DNA from: Bacillota bacterium
GTDB taxonomy: Bacteria; Bacillota; Sulfobacillia; JAJYWN01
DNA length: 34,875 nucleotides
Direction of reading: 5' to 3'
Assembly: GCA_021791495.1 (NCBI GenBank)
Contig: JAJYWN010000007.1
Span: 1-34,875 of the forward strand
Shown: positions 8,681 through 15,325 of the stretch, piece after piece
How the letters are laid out: the number at the start of each line of letters is the position of its first letter
How positions within the stretch are numbered: position 1 is the stretch's first letter
Position numbers and translations under genes: made by a program
The notes under the pieces: model-generated
What the model saw: the letters and a program-made list of their open reading frames with translations, nothing else
What the model was told of the DNA's origin: nothing
Databases searched by the model: none

Positions 8681-8849
8681 AGTAATGCGTCAACCCGACC
8701 ACGGCCAGCACACCGCCGATAGCGCCCAGGATGGCCGCGGGGAAAGGTTGAATGCGATAGGCCAGGGACGTTCCGATTAAGGCTACTCCGACTACGATTC
8801 GAATCAGGGAGTCCAGAGACCCCACGTTCGGCCGGTAATCTAGTTTCAT
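8679..8849 (-). CDS. Small DUF2892-type inner membrane protein
   Basis: This is a short - strand gene of 56 residues, from the ATG at 8849 to the TGA at 8679-8681. It begins MKLDYRPNVGSLDSLIRIVV, then has two hydrophobic segments (about residues 17-30 and 38-53) and ends LTHY. The N-NVGSLD-x-x-IR-hydrophobic pattern followed by two short helices is characteristic of the DUF2892 (YgaP-like transmembrane) family. An SD-like GGGAGG (complement of 8859-8864) lies 9 bases before the ATG, which strongly supports a real start. Family members are often near rhodanese or redox genes, but none is adjacent here. It is convergent with fhs and divergent from the MFS gene. The biochemical role is unknown. 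Confidence 0.8.
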   Translation of the reverse strand: MKLDYRPNVGSLDSLIRIVVGVALIGTSLAYRIQPFPAAILGAIGGVLAVVGLTHY

Positions 8850-9046
8850 GCCATCATGCCTCCCACAAGGTGGAGAAATATGGCCGCGGCGCGATCCTGG
8901 CAGATACAGGCTCGTTGCGCAGCCTCATCGTACGGTAGCCAGGTAGCTGTCGTTTCATGTAAAATAGTAAGAAAGATCGACCTACCACTGCTACAAGACC
9001 TTTGTCACAGCTCCCATTTCGCCGCACTTGGAGATGAGTTTTCCCC

Positions 9047-10240
9047 TTGAACGACGACCAACAGACATCGCTACGCGGCGGACCACTGGCCACGGCTTCG
9101 TTCACCGCGGCGCACCTGATTAATGACACGTATCCGAACCTGTATCCGATATTGCTGCCGGAACTGATGGCCGCGATGCATTTCGGCACGGCCGCCGCCG
9201 GACTCATCAGCACTTTTACCTCCTTCACCACTCAACTGCTCCAGCCGTTCACCGGCTACCAGGCCGACCGGCTCGGCGGGCGGTGGTTCGTGGTCGGCGG
9301 GCTTTTGGTCGGGAGCATCTTGACCGCCCTGGCTCTGGCCTTGGCGCCGACCTACGCTTTCCTTTTGATAGCCCTGCTCATCAGCGGTGTGGGCAATGCC
9401 GCTTTCCACCCCCACGCCTCGAGCATCGTGGGCGGGCTGGCGCGGAAGTACAAAGGGTTCGGAATGAGCCTTTTCATGATCGGTGGTAACCTCGGACGCG
9501 CACTGGCGCCCGTCTTGGCCGCCGGTGCTTTCCTTCTGGGCGGCCGCCACGGGTTACTGGCTGTCGCCATACCCGGCTTGATTATGGCCGGTGTCATGTC
9601 CTGGGTGCTCACGCCCGCGCCCGCCCCCCGTCCGAAGATGGCACCGATGCTGACCCCGGAGTTTCTGGCCGGAGCGAAGCAGTCGGGGAACTTGCTGGTA
9701 GTGGTGGGCCTGCGCGCCATGACCACGCTCTCCACGCTGACACTGGTGCCGATTTGGTGGAAGGCTCTGGGCCGGCCCATGGCGGAGACGGCCACCATGC
9801 TTTCGCTGCTATTCGTCGTTGGCAGCTTCGGAAACGTGGCCGGCGGCGCCCTTTCCGACTTCTTCGGCGCCAAGCCGGTGCTGATTGGCTCGGCGGTCTT
9901 CTCCAGCGCGGCGCTATCATTGTTCCTGGCCACCCCGAAGACGGCCCTGAGCCTCCTTCTCGTGGCGCTCCTGGGCGGCGCCCTCTACTCCACGGGCGGC
10001 GTGGTCATGGTCTTCAGTCAGGCGCTCTTCCCCAACAACCGCGGCCTGGCTTCGGGGTTGACCTTGGGCATCGGCAACACGTTGGGGGCTCTGGGTGTCG
10101 CCGGCATCGGGCTTATCGCCGACCGGCACGGGCCGGCGGCGGGTTTGTGGGTTACGGCCATGGCACTCCTTGTGAGCGTCCCGTTCGTTTTGAGGTTGCG
10201 CTACCCAACGCCGGGCCAGAGGGTGGCGCGGGCGCACTAG
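9047..10240 (+). CDS. MFS transporter, fosmidomycin-resistance-like
   Basis: The 397-residue protein has about 12 hydrophobic segments typical of the major facilitator superfamily. The opening HLINDTYPNLYPILLPEL, the LLQPFTGYQADRLGGR loop (the usual inter-helix 2/3 basic loop region) and GVGNAAFHPHASSIVGG match the fosmidomycin-resistance (Fsr) branch of efflux carriers. The second half repeats the pattern with GNVAGGALSDFFGAK. The start is TTG at 9047, with GATGAG/GGAG 8-13 bases upstream; this is the best available start but not a strong one. The substrate cannot be deduced. The radical SAM gene starts 54 bp downstream, so the two are probably co-transcribed and the carrier may export or import something related to it. 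Confidence 0.9.
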   Translation: MNDDQQTSLRGGPLATASFTAAHLINDTYPNLYPILLPELMAAMHFGTAAAGLISTFTSFTTQLLQPFTGYQADRLGGRWFVVGGLLVGSILTALALALAPTYAFLLIALLISGVGNAAFHPHASSIVGGLARKYKGFGMSLFMIGGNLGRALAPVLAAGAFLLGGRHGLLAVAIPGLIMAGVMSWVLTPAPAPRPKMAPMLTPEFLAGAKQSGNLLVVVGLRAMTTLSTLTLVPIWWKALGRPMAETATMLSLLFVVGSFGNVAGGALSDFFGAKPVLIGSAVFSSAALSLFLATPKTALSLLLVALLGGALYSTGGVVMVFSQALFPNNRGLASGLTLGIGNTLGALGVAGIGLIADRHGPAAGLWVTAMALLVSVPFVLRLRYPTPGQRVARAH

Positions 10241-10294
10241 AGAGCAAAACATGGGACACAAGGCGTTTCGAAGTCTCCCTGGGGAGGTCGGTGA

Positions 10295-11263
10295 ATGAAA
10301 ACCCTACACTTCCTGGTGACCCTTCAATGCACGCGGGCCTGTCCTCACTGCTTTGTCTGGGGTGGACCGGGACAGCGCGCCACCATGGCCGTGGAGGACC
10401 TGCGTGCCTGGATCGGGGAGGCCGCCGACGCGGGCCTTTCCAGCTGCGCCTTCGAAGGCGGTGAGCCGTTCCTGTACCATCCCACGCTTCTGGAGGGCGT
10501 CAAGGAGGCGAAGAGGCGCGGCCTGACTGCCGGCGTCGTCACTAACGGTTACTGGGCGGTTTCGGACGACACGGCCCGGACGGCGCTGGAACCCCTGGCC
10601 AGGGCCGGTCTTGGGAGCATGATGATCAGCACCGATGACTATCACGGCGGTGCGGAAGCGGCCCGTCGGGCCAGGGTGGCTTTGGCGGCCGGCGAGGCCC
10701 TGGGGATCAACGCCTACCTGTCCGAGACCAGGCTGGAGGACGTGATGTTCCGGGGGCGGGCCGCCGAACGGCTGGCGCCGGCAGTCCTTTCGGGCGCTGA
10801 CACGGGCAGGGGCCCGGACACGGGCACCCGCCCCGACACTGGTGCGAGATCCCGGAAAAGTGCACCACCACAGGACTTTACCAGGTGCCCCCACGAATCC
10901 CTTGGGGACCCCGGCCGGGTCCACGTCGACCCCGACGGGAACCTTCACGTGTGCCAGGGGTTAGTGATGGGCAATCTCCGCCGGCGGCATTTGAAAGACA
11001 TCTTGGGAACGTTTCGTCCCGTTGAACACCCAGTCATCGGCCCCCTGCTGGCAGGCGGTCCGGCCGCCTTGGTCGTCATAGCGGCCGCCACGGCCTCTCC
11101 GACCAGTGCCGCCTCATCCGGCCGGCATCAACTCTTCGAGCCGCGCGCCATCTATGCCGATGCATGTCACCTCTGCTACGAAGCGCGGCGCGCTCTGCGC
11201 GGACGGTACCCCGAAGCCCTGGGCCCCAGATATCTCTATGGTGACGCGGCGGAGTCCGAGTGA
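10295..11263 (+). CDS. Radical SAM enzyme with SPASM-like C-terminal cysteines
   Basis: The 322-residue protein starts MKTLHFLVTLQCTRACPHC. The CxxxCxxC cluster (C12, C16, C19) binds the 4Fe-4S that splits S-adenosylmethionine, and FEGGEPFLY is the usual SAM-binding GGE motif. The C-terminal part has further cysteines: C198 in RCPHE, C220 in HVCQG within a VDPDGNLHVCQGLVMGNL block, and C291/C294 in CHLC. This is a SPASM/twitch-like pattern for extra iron-sulfur clusters. Such enzymes often modify peptides or activate other enzymes; no precursor peptide is visible next to it. Between the two halves lies a low-complexity stretch made of three 18-bp units (10799-10852; DTGRGP, DTGTRP, DTGARS). 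The ATG at 10295 follows GGGGAGG (10281-10287). The specific reaction is unknown. Confidence 0.88.
   Translation: MKTLHFLVTLQCTRACPHCFVWGGPGQRATMAVEDLRAWIGEAADAGLSSCAFEGGEPFLYHPTLLEGVKEAKRRGLTAGVVTNGYWAVSDDTARTALEPLARAGLGSMMISTDDYHGGAEAARRARVALAAGEALGINAYLSETRLEDVMFRGRAAERLAPAVLSGADTGRGPDTGTRPDTGARSRKSAPPQDFTRCPHESLGDPGRVHVDPDGNLHVCQGLVMGNLRRRHLKDILGTFRPVEHPVIGPLLAGGPAALVVIAAATASPTSAASSGRHQLFEPRAIYADACHLCYEARRALRGRYPEALGPRYLYGDAAESE
10799..10852 (+). repeat. Three in-frame 18-bp repeats in the radical SAM gene
   Basis: Units at 10799-10816, 10817-10834 and 10835-10852 all begin GACAC(G/T)GG and encode six residues each (DTGRGP, DTGTRP, DTGARS). They fall between the radical SAM core and the C-terminal cysteine region, so they form a flexible linker expansion. 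Confidence 0.85.
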
Positions 11264-11291
11264 TAGGTCGAAGAAGACCTCGATATGGCAG

Positions 11292-11332
11292 GATACCCGT
11301 GCGCTGACCAGGAATCGCTCCAAACGGGTATC
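11292..11332 (+). other. 9-bp inverted repeat between radical SAM and dedA genes
   Basis: GATACCCGT (11292-11300) is the exact complement of ACGGGTATC (11324-11332), with a 23-base loop, followed by AGTTTTAG. A second short stem follows, CCGCC-aagcgc-GGCGG (about 11348-11363). It could be a long-loop terminator after the radical SAM gene or a small leader structure before dedA. Confidence 0.45.
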
Positions 11333-11382
11333 AGTTTTAGGCCTGAGCCGCCAAGCGCGGCGGAAGGAATGGTTGGTTCAGG

Positions 11383-11994
11383 TTGATAGAGTGGCTGGCT
11401 GAGCACTTGACCGTCACGCTGGGCTCCACCGGCCTGGCAGGGCTTTTCGTGGCCATGCTTTTGGAGAGCGCCTGCATCCCTCTGCCCAGCGAGGTCGTGC
11501 TGCCTTTCGCCGGCATCCTGGTCCGCCAAGGTTTCTACGGATATTGGCCGGCGGTGTTCTGGGCCGTGACCGGGCAAATGGCGGGATCCATCCTCACCCA
11601 CGCGCTGGGCCGCTACGGCGGCCGTCCCTTCCTCCTCCGCTACCGCCACTATCTGCCCTTCCGACCGCATGAGTTGGGTCGGGCCGAGGGTTGGTTCGCC
11701 CGTTACGGCGAGGTTGCTGTTCTTGTGGGGCGCCTGCTCCCCGGGCTGCGGACTTTCATCTCCCTTCCGGCCGGCCTGGCAGGGATGCCCCTTCGGCGTT
11801 TCCTGCCCTATTCGGCGCTGGGGGCCATCCCCTGGACCGCCGGACTCATTCTGGCCGGTGTGCGCATCGGCGCCATCTGGGAAAACCCTGTCTGGGACCC
11901 CTTCTTCCGCGTCACTGAGGCCGTCGTGGGCCTAGCGCTCCTGGCCGGAGTTATCTACTATCTTCTCCGGCCATCGTCCCCACGCTCGAAGTAG
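11383..11994 (+). CDS. DedA family membrane protein
   Basis: The 203-residue integral membrane protein belongs to the DedA/VTT family, some members of which recycle undecaprenyl phosphate across the membrane. The diagnostic ESACIPLPSEVVLPFAG opening, a GQMAGSILTHALGRYGGR segment, and the GRLLPGLRTFISLPAG motif (with the conserved Arg pairs) are all present, followed by C-terminal hydrophobic helices and a short basic tail. The TTG start at 11383 is the only reasonable in-frame start before the first helix. Its SD is weak (AAGGA is about 14 bases away), so the start is less certain than the identity. The gene lies on its own between the radical SAM gene and hicAB. Confidence 0.92.
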   Translation: MIEWLAEHLTVTLGSTGLAGLFVAMLLESACIPLPSEVVLPFAGILVRQGFYGYWPAVFWAVTGQMAGSILTHALGRYGGRPFLLRYRHYLPFRPHELGRAEGWFARYGEVAVLVGRLLPGLRTFISLPAGLAGMPLRRFLPYSALGAIPWTAGLILAGVRIGAIWENPVWDPFFRVTEAVVGLALLAGVIYYLLRPSSPRSK

Positions 11995-12032
11995 CTCTCG
12001 TTTCACGACTGCTCTCTGTCGAATGATCGGAG

Positions 12033-12077
12033 TTGCTCCCGGACCGCCATTGGTGGTATCATATTTAATACCAAGAA
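12033..12077 (+). promoter_or_regulatory. Promoter with overlapping palindrome before hicAB
   Basis: TTGCTC (12033-12038) and TATCAT (12057-12062) are 18 bases apart and fit a sigma-A promoter. The -10 region sits inside an imperfect inverted repeat, TTGGTGGTAT...AATACCAA (about 12050-12074). That is a sensible operator for repression by the HicB antitoxin, which has a ribbon-helix-helix end. Confidence 0.5.
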
Positions 12078-12090
12078 GAACTGGTCTTAG

Positions 12091-12339
12091 GTGGACGAAT
12101 GGTTAAGCCAAAGGGATAAGTTCCTGGAAAACGTGAGGAACAACCCTGGCGGTATTCAGTGGCGCGAATTGGAGCCGTTTCTCCGGGCGATGGGGTTTCA
12201 GATTCGCAAGAGGAAGCACTTCGTGGTCTTTCATCCACTCCTCGAAACCCAACTCCCCATTCCTTTTGACAGGCCACTCAAGGCCACCTACGTGCGCCGA
12301 CTGTTGAATATGATCAAGGATCTGGAGGGTCACGAGTGA
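12091..12339 (+). CDS. hicA: HicA-type toxin (mRNA interferase family)
   Basis: The 82-residue protein has the HicA/YcfA double-stranded-RNA-binding-like layout: a short N-terminal helix, then NPGGIQWRELEPFLRAMGF, a basic RKRKHFVVFHP strand, and a C-terminal VRRLLNMIKDLE helix. The histidine in KRKHFVVF (H43) is at the place of the conserved catalytic histidine, although the family's usual G-S-H is R-K-H here. HicA toxins cleave mRNA in the cytoplasm until bound by HicB. The start is GTG at 12091 with only a weak SD, which is common for toxins. Its end overlaps the hicB start by four bases (GTGA), the usual coupled arrangement, though family pairs can be in either order. Confidence 0.82.
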   Translation: MDEWLSQRDKFLENVRNNPGGIQWRELEPFLRAMGFQIRKRKHFVVFHPLLETQLPIPFDRPLKATYVRRLLNMIKDLEGHE

Positions 12340-12764
12340 AACCCTATCGCATCACGCTCAGGCGGCTGACGGAAGATGAAGGTGGAGGTTGGCTGGCCGA
12401 AAACCCGGAGCTCGATGGGTGCATCGCGGATGGGGAGACCCCTGAGGAAGCGCTCTCCCGCCTAGCCGCCGCGCAAGACGACTGGTTGGCAGTGGCCGCC
12501 GAGATGGGCCGAAGCGTACCTGAACCCGGCTACGATGAGGAGTTATCTAAGAGCGGCAAGCTAAGCGTTCGCATCCCCAAATCGCTTCACCGGATGCTCG
12601 CACGAAGGGCCGAGGACGAGAACATCAGTATCAACGCCCTGGTCCAGTACCTGCTGGCTTACGGTTTGGGGGCTTTCTCCGAGAAAAAGGAAGAGCAACC
12701 CGCCAAGCGCGACGGGTTGCTCCCCGGCAAGTACAAAAGCAGTAGGCCAGTCCCTAGAGGCTAG
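12336..12764 (+). CDS. hicB: HicB-type antitoxin with ribbon-helix-helix end
   Basis: The 142 residues combine an N-terminal HicB fold (YRITLRRLTEDEGGGWLAENPELDGCIADGETPEEAL, including the W-A-x-x-P-E-L-x-G-C signature) with a C-terminal Arc-like ribbon-helix-helix (GKLSVRIPKSLHRMLARRAEDENISINALVQYLLAYGL). The first part should neutralise HicA; the second should bind the operator. The GTG at 12336 follows GGAGGG at 12324-12329 and overlaps the hicA stop. The last 30 or so residues (KKEEQPAKRDGLLPG and on) are charged and poorly conserved-looking. Their codons also contain the terminator for the convergent M28 gene, which constrains this tail. Confidence 0.88.
   Translation: MKPYRITLRRLTEDEGGGWLAENPELDGCIADGETPEEALSRLAAAQDDWLAVAAEMGRSVPEPGYDEELSKSGKLSVRIPKSLHRMLARRAEDENISINALVQYLLAYGLGAFSEKKEEQPAKRDGLLPGKYKSSRPVPRG
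12680..12722 (-). terminator. Intrinsic terminator of the M28 gene inside hicB
   Basis: GAGCAACCCG (12693-12702) pairs perfectly with CGGGTTGCTC (12713-12722) around a 10-base loop. Read on the - strand, the stem is followed at once by TTCCTTTTTCTC (complement of about 12681-12692), a good U-tract. It lies about 85 bases past the stop of the - strand M28 gene, within hicB coding sequence. Confidence 0.8.
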
Positions 12765-12805
12765 GCTCCGTGAAGCTCTACCGGCTCACGACGCCCACTC
12801 ACAGC

Positions 12806-14230
12806 CTAGCCCTTGAACGGGTACCTGAGTTCCAGCCTAAGCACTTCACCTAGACGGTAGTCTTCGAGGATGTCTTTAACCTGTGCTTCCGTCTGCCGCC
12901 GCGCCGGCCACGGGGCCACGTTCGACAGCTGCAGCATGAGCCGGGCGATGTGCATCGCCGCCGCCTGAAGGTTGGCCGGGTTCACCTTGTCCAAGGTGTC
13001 GGCCGCCGTGTGCCCCCAGCCCCGCACACCACTGGTTCCCGCCCCCGGCACCGGCCCCATCCGCGTATAGCTGCCCGCCGGTACACCGGCCAAGAAAAAG
13101 GGCAGGTGGTCGGAGTAGAGGGACAGAGCGTTATCGGCCATGGTCGGCTGGCCCGTGGCCGCCCCCGCCGCCCGGATGGGCCGCACCAGTTCGGTCCGGT
13201 CGCCGGCCAGCGAGATGCCGCCACTCTCCGACCCGCGCCCCGCGGCGTCCAAATTCACCATGAACTTGTGCTGGTCCAGCTCGGCGCGGTGGGCCTCCAC
13301 GTAGGCGTAAGAGCCGATGAGTCCGATTTCCTCCAGCGGGAAGCAGATGAACCGTAGGGTCCGCCCCACGCGCCCGCGCTGGCGGGCTAGAGCCCGTGCG
13401 ATTTCCAAGGTAACCACGGCGCCCGACCCGTCGTCCATGGCGCCGGGGGCGATGTCGTGTCCGTCGAAGTGGGCCCCGATGACCATGACTTCATTCGGAT
13501 GATCGCGACCGGTGATATCCCCTACCACGTTCCACGACTTGGTGCCGGGCCGGATGTCGTTCTTCGTCCGGATGCGTACACGCACCGGCCCCTTCCTGGC
13601 CAGGCGATTGATCTCCTCACCATACTCGCGACCCACGCCCACGCAAGGTACTTCCACCTCGCGGTTCCAACGGGCCGCGCCCGTCTCCGGCAGGAACCCG
13701 GCGTCCCAGCGCATCCAGATGAACCCTTTCGCGCCCAGGGCGATGGCCCGCCCGATCTTCTCGCAGCGGTGGATGCCGCGCCGGTAATAGTTGGGTGACC
13801 AGGCCGAGACCATCACGATTTTCCCAGGTATCTGGTTCCTCAGGCTCTCGAAGTCCGCCGGCGTCCCGTGGCCGACGTAAAGAAACTCCGCCTCTACGTC
13901 CGCCGTCCCCGTGTAAGGCAGGGAGATGCAGGGGAACTCCTTGACCACTGGCGAGGTGACTTCCAACTGCGCCGTGCCGCGGAACCACCCGTTATAGGCA
14001 AATTCCTCGGTGTGCGGGTTATCCAGGCCATATTCCTTCATCTTCGCCACCAGGTAGTCCCGGGCTCCGATCTCGCCTTCGGTCCCGCCGAACCTGCTGC
14101 CGAAGCGGTCGCACAGAACGACCAGGTTATTCCACGCCTCTCTGGAGGTGAAAAGATCCCCGGCCAGTTCTCGGTCGAGCGCGGCCGTGTCGGTCGCCAC
14201 GCCCCCGGTCTTGTCCTGCTCGCCGCCCAT
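12806..14230 (-). CDS. M28 family zinc aminopeptidase
   Basis: About 474 residues from the preferred ATG at 14230. The M28 metallopeptidase signature is complete: GAHFDGHDIAPGAMDDGSG supplies the first His and bridging Asp, PLEEIGLIGS the catalytic and metal Glu, NLDAAG the next Asp, and WGHTAADTLD the last His. The insert region between the N-terminal part and the catalytic domain (VEAEFLYVGHGTPADFESLRNQIPGKIVMVS) looks like a PA domain. No signal peptide is evident, so it is probably cytoplasmic. I chose 14230 because GGGGGAGGA stands about 5 bases upstream; the frame is open up to 14338, but those extra 36 residues look unstructured and overlap the nadA promoter. It is divergent from nadA. 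Confidence 0.93.
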   Translation of the reverse strand: MGGEQDKTGGVATDTAALDRELAGDLFTSREAWNNLVVLCDRFGSRFGGTEGEIGARDYLVAKMKEYGLDNPHTEEFAYNGWFRGTAQLEVTSPVVKEFPCISLPYTGTADVEAEFLYVGHGTPADFESLRNQIPGKIVMVSAWSPNYYRRGIHRCEKIGRAIALGAKGFIWMRWDAGFLPETGAARWNREVEVPCVGVGREYGEEINRLARKGPVRVRIRTKNDIRPGTKSWNVVGDITGRDHPNEVMVIGAHFDGHDIAPGAMDDGSGAVVTLEIARALARQRGRVGRTLRFICFPLEEIGLIGSYAYVEAHRAELDQHKFMVNLDAAGRGSESGGISLAGDRTELVRPIRAAGAATGQPTMADNALSLYSDHLPFFLAGVPAGSYTRMGPVPGAGTSGVRGWGHTAADTLDKVNPANLQAAAMHIARLMLQLSNVAPWPARRQTEAQVKDILEDYRLGEVLRLELRYPFKG

Positions 14231-14327
14231 GTCATCCTCCCCCTCGGCCCTCGGCCGTCCAGAATTCGGGGATTCCTTCGGGGCGTGCGGTTTATTTCCC
14301 TTCCCGAAATAACTAGCCTTCATTTCC

Positions 14328-14355
14328 TTGACACCCAATTTTGGCAGATTATAAA
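14328..14355 (+). promoter_or_regulatory. Sigma-A promoter of the nadABC operon
   Basis: TTGACA (14328-14333) and TATAAA (14350-14355) are separated by 16 bases, 25 bases upstream of the nadA start. This is a near-consensus housekeeping promoter in a locally AT-rich patch. On the opposite strand the same patch contains TATAAT (complement of 14348-14353), a possible -10 for the divergent M28 gene, but without a good -35. Confidence 0.82.
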
Positions 14356-14379
14356 ATGAGGTTTGATTGAGGTGGGGTA

Positions 14380-15303
14380 ATGAACTATAACCGCAAAATC
14401 CTAGACCTCCAAGCCAGGGCGATGAAGCTTAAGAAAGAGAAGAACGCCCTGGTTCTTAGTCATCTATACCAGAGGCCCGAAATTCAGGACATCGCCGACC
14501 TGGTCGGCGACTCGCTGGGGCTTTCCCAGGCCGCGGCGCGCACGGACAACCCCGTTATCATCTTCTGCGGCGTCCATTTCATGGCCGAGAGCGCCAAGAT
14601 CCTGTCACCCGAAAAGACGGTGGTGCTACCGGAGGCCTCGGCCGGGTGCCGGATGGCCGACATGATTACCTTGCGGGGCCTACGGGAGATGAAGGCCAAG
14701 TACCCCGGGGTACCCGTGGTCTGCTACGTGAACTCCTCCGCCGCCCTGAAAGCCGAAAGTGATATCTGCTGCACCTCGCGGAACGCCGTCAAGGTGGTGG
14801 AATCGGTGGAGGGCGACACCGTCCTCTTCGTCCCTGACCGCAACCTGGCGGCCTATGTCGCGACCAAGACGGCGAAAAAAGTCATCGCCTGGGAGGGCTA
14901 TTGTCCCACCCACGAGAACATCCTGGCCGCCGACGTGAAGCGGCTGCAGCGGGAGCACCCCGACGCCCTCACCATGGTCCACCCGGAGTGCACGCCGGAG
15001 GTCATCGCCCTGGCCGATCGGGTTTTCTCGACGCAGGGCATGCTAAATTTCGCCAAGGAGAACCCGGCGAAAACCTTCATCGTCGGGACCGAAGTCGGCA
15101 TTCTTCACCAGTTGAAGAAAGACAACCCGGACAAGATGTTCCTTTTCCCCACCGAGAAGGAGCAGATTTGCCCGAACATGAAGTCCACCACTCTGCAGAA
15201 AGTGGTCTGGGCCCTGGAAGAGCTGGAGCCGCAGATCACGGTGCCCGAGGAAATCCGCCTCCGCGCCGTGCACGCCCTGGAGAAGATGCTCGCCATCGGT
15301 TAA
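14380..15303 (+). CDS. nadA: Quinolinate synthase
   Basis: NadA condenses iminoaspartate (from NadB) with dihydroxyacetone phosphate to quinolinate. The 307 residues match the 4Fe-4S NadA family. The cluster cysteines fit those in SDICCTSRNAV, EGYCPTHENI and EQICPNMKSTTL. Substrate-site blocks LSHLYQRPEIQDIADLVGDSLGLSQ, FCGVHFMAESAKILSP and HPECTPEV are intact. The ATG at 14380 follows GAGGTGG (14369-14375). It heads the operon, with nadB starting 22 bases after its stop. Confidence 0.98.
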   Translation: MNYNRKILDLQARAMKLKKEKNALVLSHLYQRPEIQDIADLVGDSLGLSQAAARTDNPVIIFCGVHFMAESAKILSPEKTVVLPEASAGCRMADMITLRGLREMKAKYPGVPVVCYVNSSAALKAESDICCTSRNAVKVVESVEGDTVLFVPDRNLAAYVATKTAKKVIAWEGYCPTHENILAADVKRLQREHPDALTMVHPECTPEVIALADRVFSTQGMLNFAKENPAKTFIVGTEVGILHQLKKDNPDKMFLFPTEKEQICPNMKSTTLQKVVWALEELEPQITVPEEIRLRAVHALEKMLAIG

Positions 15304-15325
15304 GCCCGCGGCAGGGGGGGTTGGG

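Noticed and set aside
8854-9231. 125-residue - strand frame over the MFS start
   Set aside because: It overlaps the MFS coding region and the SD of the small DUF2892-type gene, with no recognisable motif.
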